64,000 nt of DNA from Branchipolynoe longqiensis (GCA_030323885.1 CM059187.1:128011525-128075524); one strand, 5' to 3'. Positions 1 through 10,447 are shown, numbered from the stretch's first letter. The notes: a model not told the origin generated them from the sequence alone. A program made the numbers and translations.

Positions 1-800
1 TGCACCTCCCCTCCCCTTTCTCCCTCCAGCTCCCCTCCCCTTTCTCCCTCCACCTCCCATCCCCTCATTCGTCCTCCTCCACCTCCCACTCCTCTCTCTC
101 CCTCCATCTCCCCCTCCCCTTTCTCCCTCCACCTCCCACCCGCCGTCCTTCTCCACCTCCCCACCCCTTTCTCCCTCCACCTCCCCTCCCCTTTCTCCCT
201 CTACCTCCCCTCCCCTTTCTCCCTCTACCTCCCCTCCCCTTTCTCCCTCTACCTCCCCTCCCCTTTCTCCCTCCACCTCCCCTCCCCTTTCTCCCTCCAC
301 CTCCCATCCCCTCATTCGTCCTCCTCCACCACCTCCCACTCCTCTCTCTCCCTCCATCTCCACCTCCCCTTTCTCTCTCCACCTCCCCTCCCGCCGTCCT
401 TCTCCACCTCCCTACCCTTTTCTCCCTCCACCTCCCCTCCCCTTTCTCCCTCCACCTCCCATCCCCTCATTCGTCCTCCTCCACCTCCCACTGCTCGCTC
501 TCCCTCCACCCCCCCTCCCCTTTCTCCCTCCACCTCCCCTCCGTCGTCCTTCTCCACCTCCCCTCCCCTTTCTCCCTCCACCTCCCCTCCCCTCCGCCAT
601 CCTCCTCCGCCTCCACCTCCCCTCCCCTTTCACCCTACACCTCCCTTCCCCTCCGCCCCACCCTTGTCTCTCCACCTCCCCTCCGTCGTCCTCCTTCACC
701 TCCCCTCACCTGTCTCCCTCCACCTCTCCTCCCCTTACTCCCTGCACCTCCCCTCCCCTCCTTCGTCCTCCTCCATCCCCCCCCCCCCCCCGTCCTCTAC
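1..800. repeat. CT-rich minisatellite
   Basis: The plus strand is almost purely pyrimidine, built from imperfect blocks of CTCCACCTCCCCTCCCCTTT type with a longer block containing CATTCGTCCTCCTCC that recurs about every 240 bp (near 61, 311 and 467). The open frames on the minus strand (Gly/Arg/Glu-rich) are translations of the repeat, not genes. The array ends in a C run near 780-792. It is cut by the window edge. Confidence 0.9.
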
Positions 801-817
801 CCCCTCCTCCTCGTTCC

Positions 818-1173
818 ATGACTGATGGCCGAATGAGATGAGCGTTCGTCCCGTTGTTGGTAGTTTGTGGGACTCGAATCCATGGGTTCGAACCCTGGTC
901 GAGTCAAACCAATGACTTAAAAATTGATACTTGTCCCTTCCTAGTCAGGGGCTCGGTATTTAATATTATTAGGATAGGGCAAGGACTGGTTGCCTCAGTG
1001 TCAGGATAATGTGACTAAGTGGGATATCATTATCAGGTCAGGGTGCTGGAGGCTAGATCTCCCAGTGGGGCAGCACTATCATGTAACCATGAGTCTGCAC
1101 TGTTACAAATCGGTACCCATCCTGATATGACTTTAGATATTGCCGGGATGTAAAACCCCAACAACCAACCAAC
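818..1173 (+). mobile_element. SINE-A copy, head type 1
   Basis: This is a near full-length SINE. A tRNA-like head carries a box A-like GATGGCCGAATGAG and box B GGTTCGAACCC. A body conserved in all family members follows (GTCAAACCAATGACTTA, then GGATAATGTGACT, then GGGGCAGCACTAT, then GGTACCCATCCTGATATGAC). It ends in GATGTAAAACCCC followed by an (AACC)n tail. The head resembles a class II (Leu/Ser-like) tRNA with a longer variable arm; this is inferred from the A box to B box spacing. Confidence 0.85.
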
Positions 1174-1502
1174 TAGTTGTGTAGTTAAATATATCATGGA
1201 TAGATCACAGTGGGATTCACCTCAACTGACAGAGGTTCCGAAAATGTAAGGCTTTAGATATGTATATAAAGTGTGGCTACGTAAGGAAGGAAGGATAAAG
1301 ACGCGTTTGAAATCCAGTGTGGAAGTGACTTGCCCGGGCGGATTGGTGAGAAAAGCGCACGGTGGTGGCGCTAGTAGTAGGCAACCGGGGCAAATCAGGG
1401 CAAGTCACTGATTGGACAATAATAATATATTGAAGTAACATGATGGAATAAATAATAATAATAAAATACTCCGCCTATTTATACATGCATAATAAATTAT
1501 AC

Positions 1503-1543
<41 letters not shown>

Positions 1544-2205
1544 TTTATTTATGTATATAGCGACTAACGGAAGGGGAGTTTCCCAAATAACTCATTCACA
1601 TATGGGCCGAAATAGGGGGATTTATTGCATCGCTTAAATTCACCTACTGGTGTTGAAGCTAGGTCATTGTAATTATACAGCTAAATATACACAGAAACCC
1701 TCAATCACTATCCTAAAACATCTTGGGGCACAACCACTTTGGCTACACAACTGTAAATCTTCCTGTAAAAAGGAAGGTATATCCAACAATATAGATATAT
1801 TTATTTGAATGAAACATTTTTTTTCTTTTCTTCTTTAACAAAATATATTTGATGTCAGAGCTTGTATTCCCTCATTGAGTTGGTCACTATCGGGGTCTCT
1901 GGCTGGTTTTATTTCCACTGGTCACTGGCAGCTCTCTCACCCGTTCACCTTCACCACTTGTAACCCCATCATGACGTCAGAGTATCTATATCGAGGATCT
2001 GTGGTACTAGGGGGATGTGACCTGGAGCCGGGGTCAACTGCACGGCCTAAGCCATTACCGATCCAGCTGGACACTGATATTCTAAAGCTGATATGTATAT
2101 ATCAGCATGTTACACATGGCTATTTTCCGCACAGTTATTTATGTTATTGTTTAGCATTATATAGCAATATATAGACATACTGGTTCCAGATCTATCAATC
2201 TGACT
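1174..2205. other. AT-rich sequence with no recognised gene
   Basis: No coding region or known family is recognisable. There is a (TA)n microsatellite at about 1508-1547 and a palindromic CRE-like TGACGTCA at 1972-1979. An open frame of 99 codons (1875-2174, plus) has no recognisable motif. Confidence 0.6.
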
Positions 2206-2432
2206 GACCAGACGGAATGCCTTAGTGAGTTAGGGCGCCTGTTTCCGGTATGGCAGGTCATGAGGGGTCAATTCCTAACCATATCCTAATAATGTCAAGC
2301 CTAAGGCAAGGTAACAATTTTGAAAGACTTTCAGAATTGTTACCTTGCCTTATGCTTGGCATTACTGGGATTATGGTTAGACTGGTTGAGTCAGTATCAG
2401 GATAATGTGACTGAGTGGGATATTATATGATA
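2206..2432 (+). mobile_element. Rearranged SINE-A copy
   Basis: The head (GACCAGACGGAATGCC) and the middle body (GGATAATGTGACTGAGTGGG) are recognisable. The sequence between them has been replaced by an inverted copy of the body next to the sense body (see 2276-2379). The 3' end is missing. Confidence 0.7.
2276..2379. repeat. Fold-back hairpin inside a SINE
   Basis: Two arms of about 50 bases are inverted copies: TAACCATATCCTAATAATG on the left against the complement of CATTACTGGGATTATGGTTA on the right. They meet at a TGAAAG/CTTTCA centre. The right arm is the sense SINE-A body; the left arm is its reverse complement with a few mismatches. Confidence 0.8.
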
Positions 2433-2436
2433 ATAT

Positions 2437-2740
2437 CTAGAATCAATCAATCAATGGGTGCCGTCTTCTCGAAGAAGGTTGGCTGCAATGGACCTCCATC
2501 TCTTCCTGTCATTCGTTCCTCTCACGCATTCCGCATAGCTCATTGCTGTCCACCCAGTGATGTTGTCCATCCATGTTGTTCTCCTTCTCCCTCTTGGTCT
2601 TTTCCCTTCTACCTTCCCTTCCAGTATTCTTCTCTGTGATTCCTGGTGTCGTATCATGTGGCCAAAGTATTTAATGTTTCTGTTTTTGATCGTTTGTATT
2701 ATCTGTCTCTTTATTTTCATTCTTGTTAGGACCTCCACAT
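2437..2740 (-). pseudogene. 3' end of an RTE/BovB-like LINE (ORF2 C-terminus)
   Basis: A minus-strand frame of 95 codons ends in the block typical of the C-terminus of this LINE group: KYFGHMIRH, then LEGKVEGKRPRGRRRTTWMD, then a conserved WRSIAANLLREDGT. The reverse transcriptase domain is absent, so the copy is 5'-truncated. Just after the stop the minus strand reads (TTGA)n, a short tandem-repeat tail as in RTE-type LINEs rather than poly(A). The LINE remnant at 56426-57730 has the same C-terminus and tail. Clade assignment is from memory. Confidence 0.8.
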
Positions 2741-2743
2741 TGC

Positions 2744-5123
2744 CTACCTGTCTATGTGGTTACTTGCCTGAGAGGTCAGTGCAGACCACTACATTATCAT
2801 TGCTGTCCATGGAATCTAGAATATGGCGTCCCAATAAGGCAGCACTATAAATTCGCCATGTCTGAACACTGGCACAAGTGACGATCCACCCTGATGCCAC
2901 TCTGAATGTGTAGTCCGCCCCCCCCGCCCCCATATACAAAAAAATATTTAAAAAATCACGAAACAAAACAAAATATAAAACATAAACAAATTAAACAAAT
3001 AAAAAAAGAATTAAATTGTACTACTAAAGCCACTACAACTATAGTAATAAATGTAATCTATTTCGATGACAATCGCTGTTGGTGAACATCGCGTTGGTCT
3101 CGTTACCTTATAAATGACTCCACTACTCTCCAGGTAAACATTTTCCCGCCACCTGCTTCCCTCCAGGGGGCGGCACTACCCCACCCCCCCTCCCCCACCC
3201 CCTCCCCTACTCTCACCGCCTCCACGGTACACGCCGAGGGAGCTGACCTGAGCAGTCTGACAATGACCTTCCAGGCCTCCCGCCATCCCACGGTGACTTT
3301 TATCCGACTTGGCAGCAGCCCTGCATTTCAGGGTCATGACCCAATAAGGTTATCTTGTTTGTCCTATGGGTTCCGTTTCACTCTATGGGACTGCCAGGGC
3401 AAGGCGCGTCATATAAATAGTTTCTCGTTCGTGGTTAGCTTAGCGTAAGCATACTGATAAATTCGGTGGTATGCATATGTCATGGGGGTGATGAAAATGG
3501 GAAATACTGTGCCTAGAGCGGGACTCGAACCCGCATCTCTTTGCATTCCGGGCCAGTGTGCTAACCATTACACCACCTAGGCTCCCTGATATCAATATAC
3601 TCCCCACGCCTACCTGTCTATGTGGTTACTTGCCTAAGAGGTCAGTGCAGACCACTACACTTGTCCCCCTGGAATTGTAAGTCTTGTAATGCTTACAATT
3701 ACATACATACAGGCAATGCACTAACACATACATACACAGGGTAGGTTCAACAACCATACAGCGCAAAGCTTGTACAGGATCCTGATCACGGCAACCAGTG
3801 TCATGGGGGTGATGAAAATGGGAAATACTGTGCCTAGAGCGGGACTCGAACCCGCATCTCTTTGCATTCCGGGCCAGTGTGCTAACCATTACACCACCTA
3901 GGCTCCCTGATATCAATATACTCCCCACGCCTACCTGTCTATGTGGTTACTTGCCTGAGAGGTCAGTGCAGACCACTACATTATCATTGCTGTCCATGGA
4001 ATCTAGAATATGGCGTCCCAATAAGGCAGCACTATAAATTCGCCATGTCTGAACACTGGCACAAGTGACGATCCACCCTGATGCCACTCTGAATGTGTAG
4101 TCCGCCCCCCCCCCCCGCCCCCATATACAAAAAAATATTTAAAAAATCACGAAACAAAACAAAATATAAAACATAAACAAATTAAACAAATAAAAAAAGA
4201 ATTAAATTGTACTACTAAAGCCACTACAACTATAGTAATAAATGTAATCTATTTCGATGACAATCGCTGTTGGTGAACATCGCGTTGGTCTCGTTACCTT
4301 ATAAATGACTCCACTACTCTCCAGGTAAACATTTTCCCGCCACCTGCTTCCCTCCAGGGGGCGGCACTACCCCCACCCCCCCTCCCCCACCCCCTCCCCT
4401 ACTCTCACCGCCTCCACGGTACACGCCGAGGGAGCTGACCTGAGCAGTCTGACAATGACCTTCCAGGCCTCCCGCCATCCCACGGTGACTTTTATCCGAC
4501 TTGGCAGCAGCCCTGCATTTCAGGGGTCATGACCCAATAAGGTTATCTTGTTTGTCCTATGGGTTCCGTTTCACTCTATGGGACTGCCAGGGCAAGGCGC
4601 GTCATATAAATAGTTTCTCGTTCGTGGTTAGCTTAGCGTAAGCATACTGATAAATTCGGTGGTATGCATATGTCATGGGGGTGATGAAAATGGGAAATAC
4701 TGTGCCTAGAGCGGGACTCGAACCCGCATCTCTTTGCATTCCGGGCCAGTGTGCTAACCATTACACCACCTAGGCTCCCTGATATCAATATACTCCCCAC
4801 GCCTACCTGTCTATGTGGTTACTTGCCTAAGAGGTCAGTGCAGACCACTACACTTGTCCCCCTGGAATTGTAAGTCTTGTAATGCTTACAATTACATACA
4901 TACAGGCAATGCACTAACACATACATACACAGGGTAGGTTCAACAACCATACAGCGCAAAGCTTGTACAGGATCCTGATCACGGCAACCAGTGTCATGGG
5001 GGTGATGAAAATGGGAAATACTGTGCCTAGAGCGGGACTCGAACCCGCATCTCTTTGCATTCCGGGCCAGTGTGCTAACCATTACACCACCTAGGCTCCC
5101 TGATATCAATATACTCCCCACGC
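2744..5123. repeat. Tandem duplication of a 1.19 kb unit
   Basis: Two units, about 2744-3930 and 3931-5123, are nearly identical. The offset between matching positions is 1187 at the start, rises by 4 at a C run (8 C near 2917, 12 C near 4105) and by two more single-base changes, to end at 1193. A partial third start lies at 5124-5173. Each unit holds about 680 bp of unassigned sequence and two SINE-B copies. Both breakpoints fall in the same SINE-B leader, which suggests unequal recombination between SINE copies. Confidence 0.9.
3481..3978 (-). mobile_element. SINE-B head-to-tail pair (unit 1)
   Basis: On the minus strand each copy has a leader of about 95 bases starting TAGTGTAGTGG, then a tRNA-like block with a 7-bp acceptor-type pairing (GCCTAGG with TCTAGGC), box A TGGTGTAATGG and box B GGTTCGAGTCC. 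A body follows, ending in ACTTACAATTCCAGGGGG. Leaders recur about 320 bases apart (3611 and 3932), so the copies are joined head to tail. The frame at 3626-3928 is only a translation of this repeat. Confidence 0.85.
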
Positions 5124-5173
5124 CTACCTGTCTATGTGGTTACTTGCCTAAGAGGTCAGTGCAGACCACTACA
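4674..5173 (-). mobile_element. SINE-B head-to-tail pair (unit 2)
   Basis: This is the duplicated counterpart of 3481-3978, offset by exactly 1193 bases and apparently identical over the tRNA-like block and leader. Confidence 0.85.
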
Positions 5174-5454
5174 CATATATAATATAATTGACCAGTGAGC
5201 AAACGTTCACAATGATGCCAGTCGAGTGCGAAAAGATGGCCCCGCGAATCACACAAAATGCTTAATGAAAAGTATGGAAAATGCATAATGATAAGTATGG
5301 AAAATGCATGATGATAAGTTTGGAAAAATAGGTGCGAATCCGACCGCGAAAGCCCATACATTTTACCTTTGGTATTTATTGACCTGCATTGATTCTTCTT
5401 TTTTTTAATAAAAAAAAACAACCGAACAAACATTCTAATTTATTCTCATAGATA
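5174..5454. other. AT-rich spacer, nothing recognised
   Basis: It contains three short copies of ATGATAAGTATGGAAAATGC-like sequence (5270-5330) and an A/T run at 5395-5420. No gene or family is recognised. Confidence 0.5.
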
Positions 5455-5703
5455 TAACTGAACTCCTAGGGTTGACCGACATAGCCGTCGCGCTGTGCAT
5501 TCTGGGAGAGATGCCAACTACGTCGTTGCCCAGAGCATCGATCGCTGATTGGTCGGCCCGAGTTCCGGCCTTGGCAGTCACGTGGTCCGGGGAGGATGAC
5601 GCAACACTTGGCAGCGATCCAGGGCTGGACCAGAGCACGACTGATTACACCTTGACGCGCTTAGGGATCTGTAGTTGTTATGGGGGCTCTACTTAATGAT
5701 TCG
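5455..5703 (+). promoter_or_regulatory. Promoter-like CpG-richer block with possible short first exon
   Basis: This non-repetitive block contains GCATTCTGGGA at 5497-5507 (half of a ZNF143-type site), CTGATTGGTC at 5545-5554 (inverted CCAAT box, NF-Y type), TCACGTGG at 5578-5585 (E-box) and TGACGCAA at 5597-5604 (CRE/AP-1-like). An ATG with G at -3 and +4 follows at 5680 and opens eight codons (MGALLNDS) directly before GTGAGC at 5704, a good splice donor. No downstream exon could be identified. The motifs are seen; promoter activity is inferred. Confidence 0.35.
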
Positions 5704-5843
5704 GTGAGCATCTCTTAATATGATTTAGTTACTTACATTAGCAGTGACCGGAAAGTGGATGGAGTGAACTCGTGTAACCTTGCTGTAGCGACCCTTCATT
5801 TGTAGGCACCACTGATGTTATAGCAGAATAGGACATTTATATA

Positions 5844-6024
5844 CAGTAAAGCCTCTGTAAATCGACCGACCATGGGACCGACTTTAAATGGTTCATTTAG
5901 AGGAGTTATTCGTTCATTACAATGGTATTGTATGACTATGAGCGATCGTTTGGGACCCAAATAAAGTGATTGATATAGGGAAGTGGTCGAACGGTGGAGG
6001 TGGTCGGTTAGAGAGGTTTTACTG
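5844..6024. mobile_element. MITE with CAGTAAA(A/G)CCTCTCT-type ends, copy 1
   Basis: A 181-bp element with terminal inverted repeats: CAGTAAAGCCTCTGTAAATC on the left and the complement of GAGAGGTTTTACTG on the right. TA lies on both sides. Size, TA flanks and CAGTA termini fit a non-autonomous pogo/Tigger-like (Tc1/mariner group) element. There is no coding capacity. Confidence 0.7.
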
Positions 6025-6066
6025 TATACATATATATCGATCTCTGGAGGTGGTCAGTTATATATA

Positions 6067-6256
6067 CAGTAAAACCTCTCTAACCGACCACCTCCACAGA
6101 TCGACCACTTCCCTATATCAATCGCTTTATTTGGGTATCAAACGATCGGCCATACAATACAATTGTAAAGAAATTAAAAACTGCCTAAACAGACCCGCTC
6201 CCAAAATGGACCATATAAAGTCGATCCCATGGTTGGTCGATTCAGAGAGGTTTTAG
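6067..6256. mobile_element. MITE with CAGTAAAACCTCTCT-type ends, copy 2
   Basis: This is a relative of 5844-6024 in opposite orientation, 42 bases away. It starts CAGTAAAACCTCTCTAACCG and ends GAGAGGTTTTAG, with the last bases of the right end lost. The neighbouring halves of the two copies are complementary (GGTGGTCGGTTAGAGAGG against CCTCTCTAACCGACCACC), so the pair can fold back. A (TA)n tract follows. Confidence 0.65.
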
Positions 6257-6329
6257 ATATATATATATATATATATATATATATTGCACTGTTGCACTTA
6301 ATAAAACATGTATTGCTTCATAGTCGGAG

Positions 6330-6640
6330 GCGGTGGTCGAATCGGTAGAGCATAAGGCTTCTGGTGAGGAAGGTTTTGAGTTCGAATCCCACCCGACTCA
6401 AACAAAGTATTCATTAAATTGATACTCGCCACTACCCAGCCTCATGCTTGGCATTGATAGGATAGGACAAGGACTGCTTAGCACAGTATCAAGATAATGT
6501 GACTGGGTGGGTCATGGTGCTGGCGATCTGATCTCCGAGTGGGGCAGCAGTATTAATTTGCACATAAGTGTACACTGCCACAATTCGGTACCGATCCTGA
6601 CATCACCTTAGATGTTGCTAGGACATAAAACAACAACTTA
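6330..6640 (+). mobile_element. SINE-A copy, head type 2
   Basis: The head reads GGTGGTCGAATCGGTAGAGC with box B AGTTCGAATCCC. The body and the 3' end (CTTAGATGTTGCTAGGACAT, then AAAACAACAAC) are complete apart from small losses. Confidence 0.8.
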
Positions 6641-6732
6641 TAATGCATACTTAGTAGACCATATAATTGTCAGTCTGTGCGATTCGGTGCATACACGACC
6701 ATTTATTCGCCCTCGACTGACATCGCTGTGGA

Positions 6733-7075
6733 CCAGACGAGATGGCCGAATGAGTTAGAGCGTCTGTCTCCCGTGTTGGTAGACCATGGGATCGTGGGTT
6801 CGAACCCTGGTCGAGTCAAACCAATGATTTAAAAATTGATACGTGTCACTTCCTAGCCAGGCGCTCGGCATTATTAGGATAGGGCAAGGACTGGTTGGCT
6901 CAGTGTCAGGATAATGTGAGTGAGTGGGATATTAGTTCATGGTGCTGGTGGCCTGGTCTCCCAGTGCGCAGGCACTATAAAGTCACCATGAGTGCGCACT
7001 CGCACAAGTCGGTACCCATCCTGATATGACCTTAGATGTTGCTAGGCCGTAAAACAACAACAAACAAACAAACAA
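6733..7075 (+). mobile_element. SINE-A copy, head type 1
   Basis: Full-length: GACCAGACGAGATGGCCGAA head, GGTTCGAACCC box B, complete body, GATGTTGCTAGGCCGTAAAA end and an (AAAC)n tail. Confidence 0.85.
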
Positions 7076-7083
7076 AGACATCC

Positions 7084-7165
7084 CTGTGACAAGGAATTGT
7101 GCTCTAAGGCCTGAAGACCAGTGCTCTGGCGCTGACGAGATATTATTCATTGAATAAAATATATT
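7084..7165 (-). repeat. Fragment of an interspersed repeat
   Basis: On the minus strand TTATTCAATGAATAATATC, GTCAGCGCC and CACTGGTCTTCAGGCC line up with 23434-23500 and, more loosely, 21031-21110 (TTTATTC..., GTCAGC..., TTGGTCTTC). The family is not recognised. Confidence 0.45.
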
Positions 7166-7697
7166 TGAGTAAACCGTTAAAAAAAGTATTGAAATAAAGT
7201 CAGTAGTTGTGCGACGACTTCATCACGCTTTGTCACGGACCCAAGGTTTCTGTCGGTTTCTTTTCCTCATTATATTTTAACGACGCTACATAGGATTCCA
7301 ATTTGTGTGTGTGTGTGCGGGGTGTTAGGGGGGTGGGGGTGGGGGGTAGGATAAATTCAGTTCCGTCACAAGTCTTCAGGATTGGCACAGATCCAGCGCT
7401 ATTAAACAAACACAACTAGAATAATGTTCTTATCTTGATCCGCTCCTCCGTTACTGAATTTTGTGAAAGTGCCTGCTACATCTTTTATTGTTGTTGTATT
7501 GATTTTAGATAGTTCTGTCAGTCGATCCACTTGAAAGATGGTGGTTCTGTTCACATATTGCCGGATGGGGTTGGGGTGGGGGTGGGGGTGAATGTGGCGG
7601 TCTAGGGTAACGACTGGGATCAAGGTGGGAGAACCCAGCCACAGGGTGTTTGAAATCCGTCAGGCGCTAGGAGTGTTGGGATAGCATGGGGGAGGTT
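7166..7697. other. No gene recognised; G-rich short tracts
   Basis: There are G-run clusters at 7317-7348 and 7566-7590 (GGGGTTGGGGTGGGGGTGGG type) that could form quadruplexes. No coding evidence is seen on either strand. Confidence 0.5.
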
Positions 7698-8020
7698 GGT
7701 TGTTTTACATCCTGGCAACATCTAAGGTCAGATCAAGATGGGTACTGACTTGTGACAGTCTGCACTCATGGTGACCTTATAGTGTTGCTGCTCCACTGGG
7801 AACTCAAGCCGCTGGCACCATGACCCAATATCCCACTCAGTCACATTATCCTGACACTGAGCTACCCAGTCCTTACCCTATCCTATTAATGCTGGACACC
7901 ACGCCAGGAAACGACAAGTACTAATTTGATAAGTGATTGGTTTGACTCGACCGGGAACCGAACTCCCGATGTCCCACACGCGAGGTCCGCGCTCTACCGA
8001 TTCGGCCACCGCGCCCGGTA
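7698..8020 (-). mobile_element. SINE-A copy, head type 2, minus strand
   Basis: On the minus strand it runs from a GGGCGCGGTGGCCGAATCGG head near 8018 to the TAAAACAACC end near 7698. The body is complete. Confidence 0.85.
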
Positions 8021-8092
8021 TGGGCGGGGGCGGGGCGGGGCGGGGGCGGGGGGGGGGGTGGTTGTGAGAGGGAGGGGGGGGGGGGGGTTACA
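8021..8092 (+). repeat. G-run cluster (quadruplex-prone)
   Basis: Plus-strand G runs of 4 to 15 bases separated by C, T or A: GGGGGCGGGGCGGGGCGGGG followed by two much longer G runs near 8048-8058 and 8074-8087. It abuts the GC-rich head of the SINE at 7698-8020, so it may be an expansion of that head. Confidence 0.7.
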
Positions 8093-9271
8093 GGCGTGAT
8101 GCGTCGGTGTAGTGTATTGATCACCGCAGTCGGTTCTGTCACTCCGTAATCTCAAGCCTACTAACAAGCCTGGAAGTAAAACCAACATCAGAGACTTCAG
8201 ATGCAGTTTATTTATTCGTTCATTTATTTATTTATTGATGTATGGCTGCTTGTACATGTGATGTCTGTCAGAACACAGGCGAATCTACCGTGTAATGTTT
8301 AAATTGGACGTCTACACAAGGATATCTGGATCGATTTGCGTTTTAATGGTATCCTACTGAATGGTACACCTTACACAAATGATGTGTTTATTACATTTGA
8401 CGCTACTTGCAGTGATATACATAATTAAGTGATGCAAGTAAATGTTGCTGATGAAGGTCAATAAATAGAAAACGATGTCCAAATTGAATATAAAGTGAAA
8501 AATTTATTCAATACATGTTAAACCCCATTAGCAATCGCATTGTCAGTTGCTATGTCTTTTAATATATATATATATATGCATTTAAATCTCTCTATATATA
8601 TCTAAGAGGAAAGACAGTTATGCATAAATATATATTACATTTATGTATATGTCTGTGTCATTCCCTTAGAATCTAAGAAAGGACTACTACAAACAAAGGG
8701 CTATTGAGAATGAATTTACAGTCATTATTCAAAATAAGTTCAGATGATAGCAATGATACATGGCAGAGTAATAATCTAAGACAAGTATTTGCAGAACGAC
8801 CTTAGAGTCTATATCTATGAAGGGTATAGAAATATCGAATTCACTTGAAAATAATATTACATGTTCAAAAAACATGTATATGTTTTAAGAAAATGTATTT
8901 ACAAAAAAAAATCTTTAAGCTTTACCAGAGTGAAAATACCTAATATTTTAGTACATGAACAATGAAATCTCATTTACAGTATTAAAGGTAATGTTAATAT
9001 ACTTTTTACTCGTATTACTTTTTATTTCATAGTATTAGTGACATATATTTTAAAAGGGGCGAAGGCGCCTCATAAGTATAATACTTCTGTTTTCTCCTTT
9101 TGCATGTGACACATTACTGATATGAATATCAACTTGTATGTACAATGAGCATGCGGAAATATATATTCGAATATTATTATTATTGTATTTAACTTCCTCA
9201 AATATTACACTCAGTTTAAGCTTTCTTAAAGAAAATTAACTCTAGATCTTTTAGACATGCATTCATTTGAC
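8093..9271. other. AT-rich, nothing recognised
   Basis: No repeat family, gene or exon-like segment could be supported. There are a few TA microsatellites (8562-8577, 8592-8600). This is the longest stretch of apparently single-copy AT-rich DNA in the first 10 kb. Confidence 0.5.
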
Positions 9272-9421
9272 ACTCCCTGCCAGACGTGATGGTGTAGTGT
9301 TTAATGTGTAGACTTCCCGTGAGGTAGGTCATAAGTCCGATATTAGCTTGACTAAAAACTGAACTTACCTAGAGCAGTGTTTGCTTCCAGGTTGATTAAA
9401 GCGAAAGACTAGCAAAACGTA

Positions 9422-9462
<41 letters not shown>

Positions 9463-9690
9463 CGTAATACCAAGTGTAAAGCAAGGTAGGGATATATATA
9501 TATATATCCCTACCTTTCTTTACACCTGGTAGTCCTGGGATATGATAACGGTAGATTAGGTCAATGAGATTAAGTAGGGTACTGCAAGGTGGTATCCCAG
9601 TGAGTATATTATAAACCCTCCGCCATGAGTTTGGGTGGACTCTCACGAGTTGGCACCCGTCTGAAGATGTTACTAGGAAGGAAAGCCACA
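9272..9690 (+). mobile_element. Decayed SINE-A copy with an internal TA-rich hairpin
   Basis: A diverged head (CCAGACGTGATGGTGTAGTG, 9284-9303) and a diverged 3' half (CATGAGTTTGGGTGGACTCT, then GGCACCCGTCTGAAGATGTT, 9624-9680) flank extra sequence. That sequence contains (TA)n at 9425-9459 and two facing pieces (TACCAAGTGTAAAGCAAGGTA and TACCTTTCTTTACACCTGGTA, about 9469-9531) that form a hairpin across a TA core. Confidence 0.55.
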
Positions 9691-10117
9691 ATAAATCCAT
9701 CCCAGTCCTTTTGACTCCAGAAAATTACGGCTGAATGCTTTGCTAAATAAAAACAAAGCCTTTTATTATTAATTAAACGAGGTACGAAGGGGAGCAACTT
9801 GATTTCAGTTCCTGCTGCTTCACACCTACCTGTGGAAGGTCCATGGTTATTCAGAGGTCAGCTGAACGCTCACCACCTTGCTCTATGGTGCTTCTACCTT
9901 CAAACTTGACCTACTTTTCCTGAGCAGGTTTCCATAGGAAATGCCACTGGGGCTCTTCTATGGGTGCACGTGCACTTTGTAAGTGTGAAATGCACGAAGA
10001 GTCTGTCAGAAGCTGCTGCATTGAAGGTTGTGGAGGCATTGCCCTTCTGGATCACTGTGTGTGGTATGTGCGTAAAGCAGGTTGGATATGGTGGGGCAGT
10101 GAGGTCGGATATGCCTG
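9691..10117. other. No gene recognised
   Basis: Overlapping open frames of about 100 codons on both strands across 9900-10290 run into the neighbouring SINE and have no recognisable motif. I do not regard them as genes. Confidence 0.5.
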
Positions 10118-10447
10118 TACCGGACGCCATGCCCAAATCGGTAGAGCGCAGATCTCGCATGCGGGAGATTGGGTGTTCAGTTCCCAGTCGAGTCAAACCA
10201 ATTGCTTACAAAATTGGTACTTGTCACTTCTTAGCCAGGTGCTCAGCATTATTAGAATAGGGCAAGGACTGGTTGGATCGGTGTCAGGATAATGTGACTA
10301 AGTGGGGATATCAGGTCATGGTGTTGCTGGACTGGTCTCCCAGTGGGGCAGCACTATAAAGTCGCCATGAGTGCGCACTGTCATAAGTCGGTACCTGTCC
10401 TGATATGACCTTAGATATTGCCGGGACGTAAAACTGAAGCAACCAAC
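10118..10447 (+). mobile_element. SINE-A copy, head type 2
   Basis: The head CCGGACGCCATGCCCAAATC has box B-like TGTTCAGTTCCC. A full body follows, with TTAGATATTGCCGGGACGTA and an AAGCAACCAACC tail. Confidence 0.8.

Noticed and set aside
3801..3900. Genuine tRNA genes in the SINE-B heads
   Set aside because: Acceptor and T stems pair, but the anticodon stem does not, and all copies share the same flanks.
3626..3928. Two identical 100-codon frames (also 4819-5121) as duplicated genes
   Set aside because: They are readings of SINE-B copies in a tandem duplication and overlap the tRNA-like block.
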